A stretch of DNA of 26,624 nucleotides from Myxococcota bacterium (lineage in GTDB: Bacteria > Myxococcota_C > UBA6777), in NCBI GenBank assembly GCA_023150835.1, contig JAKLKB010000094.1:1-26624 (forward strand). Reading direction: 5' to 3'. The first letter of the stretch is position 1. The number at the start of each line of letters is the position of its first letter. The notes under the pieces are model-generated. The model had not been told where the DNA came from. It saw nothing but the letters and a program-made list of their open reading frames with translations, and made no database searches. The position numbers and the translations under genes are program-made. Below, piece after piece: positions 1-8,242 of the stretch.

Positions 1-971
1 CCAAAAAGGCCGTAGCTTACATTTTCCAAAATACCTTTCCAATCGCCTTCTTTGTAGCATCCGCTTGGGGTGAGTGGATCTGTATAAGGCAGAGAACAAA
101 ATCCCGCACTCGGCGAGAACAATGGGCGATTCGTTGCATCTTTCTGAAGGTTTTGGATATCCACTTGGATGACGATACCGCCGATGATGCTTAATAATCC
201 GACTCCAGCGACAACGGCACCTGATATCAGCAAAGCACGTGAACCGCTTTGGCGCGCAACCCGCTCCTGTTCAAATTGGAGATAAGCCCCTTCAACACGC
301 TGAAAGATCAGCGAAAGTTTCTTTTGCGTTTTTTTGATCTGGCGCTTGTTTTGAGCGGCGTCTTCTTGGACGGCCTTAAGCTTTTGGATCGCTCCCATCG
401 ACTTTGCAAGCCGCGCTTGCAATAAACGCATATCTTTTTGATTTTGCTTGGCAAAACGCAACAACGCGATGTAGATCTTGGCGCTTTGGATGGTGCCTTC
501 TAAGTCGCGTTCGAGGCTAAGCGAGGCTTGAAGTTGAAGTTGCCCGCGAATATTCGACTGTTCCGCCATCTGTTGATAAAGCAGATTGTAGCGTTTGAGA
601 TAGGCGTGTGCCTTCTGTAAAGCTTCGACAGCCACCGCGTAAGATTGTGTGTGCGCGTCAAAATGTGACGGCGACTCGAACGTCCCGATATCACGAACGG
701 GTGGGAGTTTGCCTTTGTATTGATAAAACTTCGACCACATCATCCACAGCCAAAGCCGATACATCTGTTGCTTTTCAGGTTCCATCGCGCCGCGTTCGCT
801 CAAAAAAGCCTGTTCCATCCGCTCGATCGCACGTTGCCATTGTTGCATCTCTCCAAGAGCAAGAGCCTCACGGGCCATCAGCAAAAAAGACGCTGTCTTT
901 TGATCCTTTGCCGCTGCCCACGCCAACGAAGAACACAACCACAAGAGCAGTCCAAAGCCCAAAATACGCAT
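1..971 (-). CDS. Exported coiled-coil protein with one C-terminal-side membrane segment, partial (runs off left edge)
   Basis: The minus-strand frame is open from ATG 971 to the window edge (323 codons seen, no stop). The protein begins with a signal-peptide-like stretch (residues 1-20, positive then hydrophobic, ending SSLAWAA). A helical Gln/Glu/Lys-rich region with coiled-coil character follows (about 110-240). Next comes a Gly/Val/Ile-rich membrane segment (about 246-270), and then a segment with two cysteines (292, 305). A GAGG and a GGTGA lie just upstream of the ATG. It is third in the same direction after the OPT transporter and the lipoprotein, so it may share their transcript. I do not recognise the family. 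The layout (export signal, helical repeats, late membrane segment) fits an envelope protein, which is inference. Confidence 0.75.
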   Translation of the reverse strand, partial: MRILGFGLLLWLCSSLAWAAAKDQKTASFLLMAREALALGEMQQWQRAIERMEQAFLSERGAMEPEKQQMYRLWLWMMWSKFYQYKGKLPPVRDIGTFESPSHFDAHTQSYAVAVEALQKAHAYLKRYNLLYQQMAEQSNIRGQLQLQASLSLERDLEGTIQSAKIYIALLRFAKQNQKDMRLLQARLAKSMGAIQKLKAVQEDAAQNKRQIKKTQKKLSLIFQRVEGAYLQFEQERVARQSGSRALLISGAVVAGVGLLSIIGGIVIQVDIQNLQKDATNRPLFSPSAGFCSLPYTDPLTPSGCYKEGDWKGILENVSYGLF

Positions 972-985
972 CTTCACCAAACCTC

Positions 986-1049
986 ACTTGCTCTGTTCGT
1001 CGTTACGAACGCACGATACTTGCTCTATCCGTCGCTACGCACACACGAT
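986..1049. repeat. Two-copy 32-bp tandem repeat between minus-strand genes
   Basis: Copies at 986-1017 and 1018-1049 both start ACTTGCTCT and end CACGAT, with a handful of differences inside. They lie between the lipoprotein stop and the start of the left-edge gene, directly upstream of that gene. No function is visible. The rest of the 972-1128 gap is A/C-rich, without an obvious hairpin. Confidence 0.75.
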
Positions 1050-1128
1050 GCACAACGCAACATACACCAAGATCCACAAAAAAAGAAACGCCCTCCTCCG
1101 AGAAAAAACAACACACACAAGCGATCCT

Positions 1129-1878
1129 TTAAGGGCGGGGAGAAGAGGTCGAAGGCTTCGTGGAAGAAGAGATCGAAGACGGGCGAGTCGATAAGGAAGG
1201 CCTCGGCAAGGGGCGCAGCGATGAGGGGGTGGTCTGTGGTTTTTTGCTGTTTGTCATGGCCGATGGATGTAGGGTTTCAAACGGCATCGGTCGAGAGTAC
1301 AAAGAAAGATCCGCGTCGAATTGATAACAATCGCGGATCATCCGTAGAGATTGGGCTGCAAGAACACAACGCACCCGTCTTCGGCGGTTCTCAGGGCTTT
1401 CTTTTTTAGAAGAGGCCAATTTTTTTGACGGAGCCGCTATCTTCGAAGCATCGGACCTTTGTGATGTAGGCGTTGCCTTCGAAGCCTCGAACCTTTTTGG
1501 CGAAGCGGCTCCATTCGAAGCGTCGGGCTTTTGTGACGAGGCCGTGGTGTGGGCTGCATCAGTTTTTTTCTTTGGAGGCTCCGTCGTCTCGACAGTACAG
1601 AGCGCAAGAGCGCGCTGCTTGCCTTGTTTTGAACGCAAACGCTTTTGTTCCTCCTCCAACACATCCGCTTGTTTTTTTTGGGCTTTGGTGGCCTTTGGAG
1701 ATGCAGCTTGCAAAAGAGCCGACTGTGCTTCTTTTTCAACGATACGCAAGATATGTTCGTAAGTTTTGCTACACAACAACGAAGGATGCGAGGGATTCTT
1801 CTTTTTCCCACAAGCCACAAGCACAAAAGCAAGGAAAAAAACAAATCCCAAAGAACCCACACGGACAAAGGACGACAT
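1129..1878 (-). CDS. Small lipoprotein with 12-residue internal repeats
   Basis: The start is ATG 1878, not the upstream in-frame ATG at 2028, because AGGAG lies just before it and because the protein then begins with a lipoprotein signal (hydrophobic 9-21, lipobox LVAC with Cys23). Mature residues are lysine-rich. About residues 130-180 form four imperfect 12-residue repeats with the pattern S-S-Q-K/R-x-D-A-S, visible in the DNA as degenerate 36-bp units at about 1400-1560. Two late cysteines flank the segment VLAAQSLRMIRDC. The C-terminus is Pro/Ser-rich and probably disordered. It is likely anchored to a membrane, possibly the outer membrane. It starts 60 nt after the OPT gene ends and reads the same way, so co-transcription is likely. 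No family recognised, and the function is unknown. Confidence 0.75.
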   Translation of the reverse strand: MSSFVRVGSLGFVFFLAFVLVACGKKKNPSHPSLLCSKTYEHILRIVEKEAQSALLQAASPKATKAQKKQADVLEEEQKRLRSKQGKQRALALCTVETTEPPKKKTDAAHTTASSQKPDASNGAASPKRFEASKATPTSQRSDASKIAAPSKKLASSKKESPENRRRRVRCVLAAQSLRMIRDCYQFDADLSLYSRPMPFETLHPSAMTNSKKPQTTPSSLRPLPRPSLSTRPSSISSSTKPSTSSPRP

Positions 1879-1937
1879 CAACGATCTCCTTATCGACCGA
1901 ATAGAAAAGTTTCGATATCCAGAACAGACCGCATTCT

Positions 1938-3941
1938 TTACAGCTTGATAAAAGCCAAGATCATCCCTGTGATGCTTTCTCCTGCGATCACACCCGCAGC
2001 AAGGACGATAAGGAACCGTTCGGACCACTTAGGAGCCAAACGAGAGATCGCCAAAGCGATGATCCCGCCAAAGAAAAAAGACATCGAGTAAAACGCAGGG
2101 ATCACAAACGCCAAGCCGATACTCGCAGGGCTGGGAACCCATGTTTTGAGATGTTTCGGCAAAACTTTTTCCAAGACAGCCAAGATCATCCCCGCTACTC
2201 CGGCATAAAAGATCGCAACAAGACTTCCGGGAGGCATATTGCTCAGGCCCTTTTTGAAGACCTCTGCAACCGCCATCCACTGCGCGACAGCGGGCGCGGC
2301 CCATTCTTCCGTCATCAACATACCCTTTGGATCGGGGATCAACAACAAATAGGCAGCAGATCCCGCAAGCGCCCCCGACAAGACACCAAAAAACTGCGCA
2401 ATGGCCTGATAACGCGGCGAAGCGCCGATCAGCGCACCTGTCTTCAAGTCATGCAAAAGATCCGCACATTGGCTGGCTGCCCCACCCGTCACACCCGCTG
2501 CCATCAGGTTCGCGCTGACGTTGCCCGGGTCCAACACACCGAAAGTTAGCTGCGTCACTTTACCCATCGGCCCAACGGGTGTAATGCCCGTCTCCCCGGA
2601 AACGCGGCCTGCAACCACCGCAAGCAAAAAGCTCAACAACACACCAAACGTCGCGATGCCCGTCCCGATGCCAAACAACCAGCTCTGGCAGATCACCGAC
2701 ATCGCCAAAGTGACGACCAAGCCTGATAAAAACCAAGCACGCGGTACATCGTGTGAAGCCCCCCTATCTTGAACCTCTTGATCCGACCGACGTCCGCCTT
2801 GAAACACCGCCAACACCGAGCGCCAAGAAAAAGCAAACGAAGTCAACGCTGCGACCACCATCATCGAAACTCCCGGCCACAGCAACCACTTCAACATCGG
2901 TCCATAAAACGAGGCACTCGGATCAACGACGGTCACAAGACCCCACGGATCAAGCGCACGCATCGGATACGCCACAAATCCAGCCTCCACCGCATAAGGG
3001 CCCACAACCGTCCAAGCAACCACCGCCCCAAGCAAGATCGAAACACACGCCCGCAGACCGATCAACATCCCCACCGCGACCATCATCGTGCTCGGATCAA
3101 AAGCAAAAGATACCTGCGAAAAAGACAACGAAGAGATCCCCGCAGCTTGCATCTTTGCCCCCACAGGAAAAGACCCAAACATCGGGAGATTTTTGATCTT
3201 CCAGATCGCCACCGCGATCTTTGCAAGCGAAGCTGCCAACGCCCCACCCAACAGCATCTTGACGCGCTGCATAGCCTCGTCACCGCGAGCATACATCTGT
3301 TTGAGCGTTTCTGCCGTCGCAATCCCACTAGGGAAGGGCAGTTTGTCGACCACCAACATTTGACGCCGCAAACCGATCGCCACCACCACCCCCACGCAGG
3401 CCACCGAAAACACCCACACCGAAAGGATCGTCCAAGAAAAGCTCTGCCCTGTCATGATCGTCAACGCAGGGATCGGCGCAACCAAACCCGCAGACGAGAT
3501 CATCGCAGCACTCGAAGCTGCCGTCTGGTTGACGTTGTTTTCGTAGATATTCCATTCACGCGAACCCGTTAGACTCGAAAAAGCTTGCCAAAAACCGTAG
3601 CTCAAAAGAGCCGCAGTTACCGACATATTGAAGCCCCAGCCGATCTTCAAACCGCTATAGATATTGCACAACGACAACAACGCACCGATAAACATCCCTG
3701 TAGCGATCGCACGCACCGTAAGTTGCGGGGTGGACAAATCCAGCGGAGGGAACGTGGTTTCTGCAACGACAGCGCTTTGCTCAGAGGCAGACCGCAGCGT
3801 TGGTGTTTGTGAGTTGCTCTCTTGTTTAGGATGGCTGGTCTGTTTCTTCGGACGAGCAGAAGGCGGTATTTGCGATGCGTTCGCTCTCGGCTTATTTTTT
3901 TTGGGCTTCTTCGTCAAAATCTTTTCCTCCGTGTTGTCCAT
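1938..3941 (-). CDS. OPT-family oligopeptide transporter
   Basis: This is a polytopic inner-membrane protein of the OPT family, which takes up oligopeptides or metal chelates with protons. Diagnostic stretches are LCNIYSGLKIGWGFNMSV near the first helix, the SSAGLVAPIPALTIMTG region, and the late GVTGGAASQCADLLHDLKTG segment followed by GASPRYQ. A hydrophilic Lys/Pro/Ser-rich tail of about 80 residues precedes the first helix. The start is uncertain. ATG 3941 has only AAGG one base away. TTG 3917 has a perfect GGAGG (3926-3930) at 8-nt spacing and would shorten the protein by 8 residues. The longest possible start (4049) lies inside a tandem repeat and upstream of a candidate promoter, so I rejected it. 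The substrate cannot be read from sequence. Confidence 0.88.
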   Translation of the reverse strand: MDNTEEKILTKKPKKNKPRANASQIPPSARPKKQTSHPKQESNSQTPTLRSASEQSAVVAETTFPPLDLSTPQLTVRAIATGMFIGALLSLCNIYSGLKIGWGFNMSVTAALLSYGFWQAFSSLTGSREWNIYENNVNQTAASSAAMISSAGLVAPIPALTIMTGQSFSWTILSVWVFSVACVGVVVAIGLRRQMLVVDKLPFPSGIATAETLKQMYARGDEAMQRVKMLLGGALAASLAKIAVAIWKIKNLPMFGSFPVGAKMQAAGISSLSFSQVSFAFDPSTMMVAVGMLIGLRACVSILLGAVVAWTVVGPYAVEAGFVAYPMRALDPWGLVTVVDPSASFYGPMLKWLLWPGVSMMVVAALTSFAFSWRSVLAVFQGGRRSDQEVQDRGASHDVPRAWFLSGLVVTLAMSVICQSWLFGIGTGIATFGVLLSFLLAVVAGRVSGETGITPVGPMGKVTQLTFGVLDPGNVSANLMAAGVTGGAASQCADLLHDLKTGALIGASPRYQAIAQFFGVLSGALAGSAAYLLLIPDPKGMLMTEEWAAPAVAQWMAVAEVFKKGLSNMPPGSLVAIFYAGVAGMILAVLEKVLPKHLKTWVPSPASIGLAFVIPAFYSMSFFFGGIIALAISRLAPKWSERFLIVLAAGVIAGESITGMILAFIKL
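3915..3930 (-). promoter_or_regulatory. Strong ribosome binding site in front of alternative TTG start of OPT gene
   Basis: On the minus strand GGAGG (3930-3926) is followed by an 8-nt spacer and TTG (3917-3915) in the OPT frame. The upstream ATG at 3941 lacks a well-placed site. Translation may therefore begin at the TTG. Confidence 0.5.
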
Positions 3942-3980
3942 GCCTTCGACAAGATCGAAAGTAAAAACCAAAGCCTCACG

Positions 3981-4009
3981 GATATACACAACCCACCCTT
4001 CTAACGCAA
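3981..4009 (-). promoter_or_regulatory. Candidate sigma-70-type promoter for the OPT operon
   Basis: On the minus strand TTGCGT (4009-4004) and TATATC (3986-3981) are 17 bp apart, with the OPT ATG about 40 nt downstream of the -10. The -35 hexamer is the edge of the last unit of the 20-bp tandem array. The hexamers are only partly consensus. Confidence 0.35.
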
Positions 4010-4120
4010 GCATCACACAAGAGACGCAAGCGTCACACAAGAGACGCAAGCATCACACAAGAGACGCAAGCATCACACAAGAGACGCAAGCATCACACAA
4101 GAGACGCAAGCATCACACAG
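4004..4120. repeat. 20-bp tandem repeat array, about 5.8 copies, upstream of OPT gene
   Basis: Units start at 4004, 4024, 4044, 4064, 4084 and 4104 (the last is partial). The plus-strand unit is ACGCAAGCATCACACAAGAG. All units are identical except one G for A in the second unit. The array abuts the candidate -35 of the OPT promoter. It is open in some frames but has no ribosome binding site or codon character, so I treat it as non-coding. Confidence 0.95.
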
Positions 4121-4159
4121 CACCAACCCAACAAAGAAACAAAGTCCGTGTTCGCTGTG

Positions 4160-4262
4160 CTTCAAGCGGCTGCGTCGTTTGATTGAAAAACGACTGTTCT
4201 CCCCATCAATACGGGGTCAAGGGAGCCGCGCTCCCTTGCGGGGTGTGGGGCAGCGCCCCACA
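4160..4262 (+). repeat. Three-stem dispersed repeat, copy 1
   Basis: This is one of three copies in the window (also 13044-13145 and 18081-18184). Copy 1 has an outer TTCAA/TTGAA stem, then CAAGGGAGC-CGC-GCTCCCTTG (4218-4238), then TGTGGGGC-AGC-GCCCCACA (4244-4262). It lies between the SirB1-like gene end and the OPT upstream region. It resembles bacterial REP/BIME-type palindromic units. The hairpins could also act on RNA in the 3' region of the SirB1-like gene. Confidence 0.85.
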
Positions 4263-4298
4263 GGCGTTAGGCTAAGCGGAGGAAAGCCCCCCACCCCG

Positions 4299-4322
4299 CC
4301 CTCCCCCGTGAACAGGGGAGGG
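4299..4322. other. GC-rich hairpin, CCCTCCCC / GGGGAGGG
   Basis: An 8-bp perfect inverted repeat (4299-4306 and 4315-4322) with an 8-nt loop follows copy 1 of the dispersed repeat and precedes a 16-bp tandem array. On the minus strand it lies about 90 nt past the SirB1-like stop. There is no T-run, so it is not a classical terminator. Confidence 0.6.
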
Positions 4323-4332
4323 AGCGAAAGTC

Positions 4333-4389
4333 AAAACCATCCACCCACAAAACCATCCACCCACAAAACCATCCACCCACAAAACCATT
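4333..4389. repeat. 16-bp tandem repeat, about 3.5 copies
   Basis: The unit AAAACCATCCACCCAC is repeated at 4333, 4349 and 4365, with a partial copy at 4381. It lies just downstream of the SirB1-like gene on the minus strand. No coding sense seen. Confidence 0.9.
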
Positions 4390-4409
4390 CAAGAGCGCAA
4401 GTCCTGACA

Positions 4410-5279
4410 TCAATTCATCGAGTGTTTCTGATGATATAGCGATGTAAGATGGTACGTAGCGAGTTGTGCTTCTTTGGTGTTGGGGTAGCGTTGGGAAAGA
4501 AGTTCTGCGTCTTCGAGAGCTTGATCGATGTAGCCGAAGCGTTCGGCGATCTGCATACAAGCCATTAAAGCTGTCGGTTCGTGCGATGTCAGCGACCAAA
4601 GAAAGCGATGGATGCGATAAAAAGGGATCACCTCTTGTTGCTTTAAGTACGCATAACTCAGATTGCGCAAGATCCGCTCCAAGATATTGCGCGTGGGAGT
4701 GACATCAAGAAAGCGTTCCTCCCAGAAGGCCCGTCCGTGTGAGAGCGAGCGGAAACGCTCTTTGCATTCTTCACGAGACAGGATCTCTCCACCATGAAAC
4801 GCATCAACAAAAACGCCCTTCTCTCCGCCCACCCGAACAAGAAAATGCCCCGGCATACCGACGCCTTCGACACGAAAACCTGCGCGCTGCCCTACTTCCA
4901 TCCACACCACCCCAAGCGATATCGGCAGCCCTCGACGGCGCAAGATCACACGCGAGATATAGCTATTTTGGGGCTGATGATACGACTCGGTGTCTCCTTG
5001 AAGATCCATCTCTTCGACCAACACGCGACGCAAGACTTCGGCTTGTGCATGGGGTTGAGCGCACTCCTCGGTCATCTGCACACGTTCTCCCCAAGCCGCA
5101 AGCTGTTCCAAACACACGGAACGATCCGAAGCATCGGCACGTTCCAAATACAACAACGCCTCAAGCAGTGCGTGTTGCAAAGTCGCCTTCAAAAACGACG
5201 CCAGCGCTTTATCGTCCGCTGGCGACCACAAGACATCTTCCGAGACTTCGCGGATCATCGGTTTTTCTTCCTTCGCCAT
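4410..5279 (-). CDS. SirB1-family transglutaminase-like protein with TPR tail
   Basis: The 289-residue product has the SirB1/transglutaminase-like core: the GLPISLGVVWMEVGQRAGF segment (117-135), then VEGVGMPGHFLVRV with His145, then VDAFHGGEILS with Asp159. A C-terminal TPR-like stretch follows (about 203-285, including ALEDAELLSQRYPNTKEAQ). SirB1-family proteins carry a papain/transglutaminase-like fold whose catalytic Cys is not always kept. The activity here is unknown. The start is ATG 5279, where the conserved sequence begins, but its site is poor. ATG 5258, with AAGGA about 10 nt upstream, is an equally good choice. The frame is open up to 5681 without family-like sequence. The gene is divergent from the HAD gene. 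Confidence 0.85.
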   Translation of the reverse strand: MAKEEKPMIREVSEDVLWSPADDKALASFLKATLQHALLEALLYLERADASDRSVCLEQLAAWGERVQMTEECAQPHAQAEVLRRVLVEEMDLQGDTESYHQPQNSYISRVILRRRGLPISLGVVWMEVGQRAGFRVEGVGMPGHFLVRVGGEKGVFVDAFHGGEILSREECKERFRSLSHGRAFWEERFLDVTPTRNILERILRNLSYAYLKQQEVIPFYRIHRFLWSLTSHEPTALMACMQIAERFGYIDQALEDAELLSQRYPNTKEAQLATYHLTSLYHQKHSMN

Positions 5280-5438
5280 CCTGCCAAAACAGCCACCCAC
5301 ACGCCACGACCCCAAAACGTTCACGCCAAAACGCTGGCCGTCTAAGCGCGATGTTTTCCTGCTTTTGTGACGCGAAGACAAGCCACTTAGCCCACAGCAC
5401 AGCAACATGGGATGCGACAAGACCGAAGACAAGGAACC

Positions 5439-5467
5439 TTGACAAAGCATTGCGCGCAAGGTATTCA
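5439..5467 (+). promoter_or_regulatory. Candidate sigma-70-type promoter for the lipid operon
   Basis: A perfect -35 TTGACA (5439-5444) is followed by a 17-bp spacer and TATTCA (5462-5467). It lies in the 345-nt divergent gap between the SirB1-like and HAD genes, about 160 nt before the HAD ATG. The rest of that gap shows nothing else that I can support. Confidence 0.5.
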
Positions 5468-5624
5468 CGCAACGAAATTTCGCTTCGGATGGAGGGCAAA
5501 ACAGTTTGCTTTTCCCCGAAGGTTGGGCGATTTCATCAGGAACCATCAGAAGCGCCCTCTCATCCTGCGTGCGATGGATCGGGGGGAAAGCCGCGATCAC
5601 AAGAGAAAGAAGAGAGAGCAGAGG

Positions 5625-6302
5625 ATGTCCGCAAGCTATTTTGACGTCGATGGGACGTTGGTTCGCACCAACCTGATCCACCCAACGCTGTATTACCTAC
5701 GCGCCCAAGCCAACCCCATCAAATCCTTCAAAATGCTTGCACGCGCCTTTTCTCGCGGACCCGCGATGGCCCTTGCAGAACTTCGAGATCGGCGTCTGTT
5801 TAACGAGATGCTCTATGCCTCTTTTGAAGGCATGACCGAAGATCGTTTGCGCCTCTTTTCCGAAGAGATCCACGAAGAGGTGTTAAAGCCACAACTTTAC
5901 AAAGGTGCGCGAGATCTGATCCAGCGCAGCCTCGACAAAGGACACGAAGTCGTCCTTATATCGGGCGCTTTAGAAGTCGTACTCGAACACTTTGCCAAAG
6001 AAGTCGGCGCGCAGACGATCATCGCCAACCGCCTCGAAGTCAAAAACCACCGATTGACGGGAAAAATGTTGCGTCCAATTGTTGCAGGCCCAGAAAAGGC
6101 TCTCTTAATCCGACAACACGCAGCAGAAAAAGGATACGATCTCAACCACTGCAACGCGTATTCGGATTCTTACTCGGATGTGCCGATGCTGTCAGTGGTC
6201 GGTCACCCTGCCGCCGTCAATCCAGATGCAAAGCTCAAACAACTTGCGTTGGCCTACCAGTGGCCGATCGTTGATCTCGACGCAGGTAACGAGCGCAACT
6301 AA
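5625..6302 (+). CDS. HAD-superfamily phosphatase, subfamily IB (SerB/PgpC-like)
   Basis: The 225-residue product has all HAD motifs. FDVDGT lies at residues 6-11, with nucleophile Asp7 and Asp9. The motif II Ser is in VLISGA (about 110-115). A Lys sits in GPEKALL (about 155). The acidic pair is in YSDSYSDVPML (about 179-189). The spacing and the phrase GHPAAVNPDAKL match the HAD-IB group, which includes phosphoserine and phosphatidylglycerophosphate phosphatases. The start ATG 5625 is chosen because motif I follows at once, although its ribosome site (GAGG) is very close. The gene is first in the lipid operon, so dephosphorylation of a phospholipid or glycerol-phosphate intermediate is the likeliest role (inference). 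The gap to the next gene (6303-6385) holds a weak GGATCGA/TCGATCC inverted repeat. Confidence 0.88.
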   Translation: MSASYFDVDGTLVRTNLIHPTLYYLRAQANPIKSFKMLARAFSRGPAMALAELRDRRLFNEMLYASFEGMTEDRLRLFSEEIHEEVLKPQLYKGARDLIQRSLDKGHEVVLISGALEVVLEHFAKEVGAQTIIANRLEVKNHRLTGKMLRPIVAGPEKALLIRQHAAEKGYDLNHCNAYSDSYSDVPMLSVVGHPAAVNPDAKLKQLALAYQWPIVDLDAGNERN

Positions 6303-6385
6303 CCCTCTTCACTTCGGATCGATCGCCCTCCCCTCCTTGGAGGCTCGATCCCTGCAACGCGAATGTTGAAACAAGGCCAATCCCC

Positions 6386-7963
6386 ATGATCAATCACCCC
6401 TCTGTTTCTTATATCGACAACCACTCTGTTCCTCGTGTGATCTTCGCTGGGACACGCCTGATCGAAGTAGACCTTCCGGTTGGAACCCGCGTGATCTACC
6501 CCAATCCACCGCTTGAACCGCTCAAAGACGTCGATGCAGCCATCCGCTACGCGATCAACCACCCCCACAACGCAGAGCCGTTGTATGCACGCTTAAAGCC
6601 CGGAATGAAGGTCTTTATCGCGGTCGACGATATCTCGCTCTCGCTGCCTCCGATGAAACAACCCGATGTGCGAGAGCGCATCTTACACATCGTTCTCGCC
6701 TTGCTTGCAGATTACGGCATCGACGATATCGAGATATGCGTCGCAACTTCGTTTCACCGCCGCATGACCGCTGCAGAAGTCCGTCACATGGTCGGAGACA
6801 AGATCTTCAAAGCATATTGGCCTGATCGGCTCTACAACCATGATGCCGAAGACAAGGACAATATGGAGTACCTTGGAACAACCGATCATGGCGAAGAAGT
6901 CGAACTTAACAAACGCGCCGTTCAATCGGACTTGATCATCTACGTGAACCTCAACTTTGTGCCGATGGATGGGGGACACAAATCGGTGAGCGTCGGTCTG
7001 TGCGGATACCGCAGCCTCAAAGCACACCACAATCCCAAAGTCATGCGCAAGTGCCATAGCTATATGGACCCCGCCTCTTCCGAGCTCAACACCAGCGTCG
7101 AGCGGATGGGCAAACTCGCGAACAAACATCTCAATGTTTTTACGATCGAAACCACCGTCAATACGAAGATGTTTGATGATCCGCTTTCCTTTTTGATGAA
7201 ACAAGAAGACCGCTGGAACAGCGCCGAGCGCTTTGGATGCAAAGCGATGATCAAAACACTCGATGCCTTGCCTCAAATGGCGCGACAAAAGATCTTTGAG
7301 CGCGTCCACGCTCCCTACGGTGTGACGGGCGTTAACGCAGGCGAGACTGAGGCCACGCACAAAAAAACCCTCAAACGCGGCTTTGAACAGTTCTCCGTCC
7401 CCGTACAAGGACAGGCCGATATCTTGGTTTCAGGCATACCATACATCTCCCCTTACAACGTCAACGCCTACCTCAATCCGCTGCTTGTGACGGTCATGGC
7501 CGAAGGCTACCTCTTTAATATGTACCGAGGAAAGCCGCTATTGAAAAAAGGCGGAACCATGATCATCACCCACCCTTGTACAGACTACTTCGATCATGCG
7601 CAACACGCCCCATACATCGAGTTTGTCCACCGCCTACTCCCTCAAACACGCGATGCCATGAAGCTGCATCACATGGAAGAAGACTTTGCTTCTAACCCCG
7701 CCTACATCGAGATGTATCGACGCGGACAAGCCTATCACCCCGCGCATCCGTTCTTTATGTGGTACTGGGGCGAAGCAGGACGCCAACACCGAGGCCGTGT
7801 GATCGTCGTAGGAGCCGACAATAGCTACATCCCGGAGCTACTTGGTTACGAAACAGCCAACAGCATGCACGAAGCCCTTGAGATGGCCCAAGATACCGCG
7901 CCGCCCTCTCCACAGATCACACTACTCCACGTCCCGCCTATCTTGATCGCGGATGTGACCTGA
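6386..7963 (+). CDS. LarA-like (DUF2088) protein
   Basis: The 525-residue product belongs to the lactate-racemase LarA superfamily. A VDD-containing loop lies at about residues 79-89 (DDISLSLPPMK). ATSFHRRMTAAEVRHMVGD (about 118-136) corresponds to the family GTHRPMT region. NHDAEDKDNMEYLGTT follows, then MDGGHKSVSVGLCGYR (about 194-209), whose Lys corresponds to the cofactor-binding position, then HHNP. In LarA these regions hold a nickel-pincer nucleotide and the substrate. Here the usual DDxTR motif reads DDISL, so the Arg is missing and lactate racemization is doubtful. The protein is also longer than LarA (about 425 residues). No larB, larC or larE is nearby. It lies between the HAD phosphatase and the lipid fusion gene. 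AAGG sits upstream of the ATG. The stop codon lies inside a 30-bp repeat array. Confidence 0.82.
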   Translation: MINHPSVSYIDNHSVPRVIFAGTRLIEVDLPVGTRVIYPNPPLEPLKDVDAAIRYAINHPHNAEPLYARLKPGMKVFIAVDDISLSLPPMKQPDVRERILHIVLALLADYGIDDIEICVATSFHRRMTAAEVRHMVGDKIFKAYWPDRLYNHDAEDKDNMEYLGTTDHGEEVELNKRAVQSDLIIYVNLNFVPMDGGHKSVSVGLCGYRSLKAHHNPKVMRKCHSYMDPASSELNTSVERMGKLANKHLNVFTIETTVNTKMFDDPLSFLMKQEDRWNSAERFGCKAMIKTLDALPQMARQKIFERVHAPYGVTGVNAGETEATHKKTLKRGFEQFSVPVQGQADILVSGIPYISPYNVNAYLNPLLVTVMAEGYLFNMYRGKPLLKKGGTMIITHPCTDYFDHAQHAPYIEFVHRLLPQTRDAMKLHHMEEDFASNPAYIEMYRRGQAYHPAHPFFMWYWGEAGRQHRGRVIVVGADNSYIPELLGYETANSMHEALEMAQDTAPPSPQITLLHVPPILIADVT

Positions 7964-8153
7964 TCGACCTCGATCGTCGCAGATACGGCATGATCGACAT
8001 CGAGCATCGCAGATGTGACCTGATCGACCTCAAGCATCGCAGATGTGACATGATCGACCTCAAGCATCGCAGATGTGACCTGATCGACCTTGAGCATCAC
8101 AGATGTGACCTGATCGACCTTGAGCATCACAGATGTGACCTGATCGGCCTCGA
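7943..8153. repeat. 30-bp tandem repeat array that begins inside the end of the LarA-like gene
   Basis: Full units lie at 7961, 7991, 8021, 8051, 8081 and 8111, with partial copies at 7943-7960 and 8141-8153. Each begins TGATCGACCT or close to it and ends AGATGTGACC or close to it. The first partial unit encodes the last residues of the LarA-like protein (LIADVT) and the stop falls at the unit boundary. The unit is 10 codons, so several frames stay open (for example 7990-8259), but none has a convincing start. The remainder of the gap to 8242 holds only the ribosome site of the next gene. Confidence 0.95.
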
Positions 8154-8242
8154 CGCAAAACCTCGCAAGCAGTCCCAACAACACACAAACAAGATACCTA
8201 CGCCGCGCCCGACACAAGCGGCATTTGCTGACGGTGATTTCG

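Noticed and set aside
3942-4049. Longer OPT start at 4049
   Set aside because: It would begin inside the tandem repeat and upstream of the candidate promoter, without a ribosome site.
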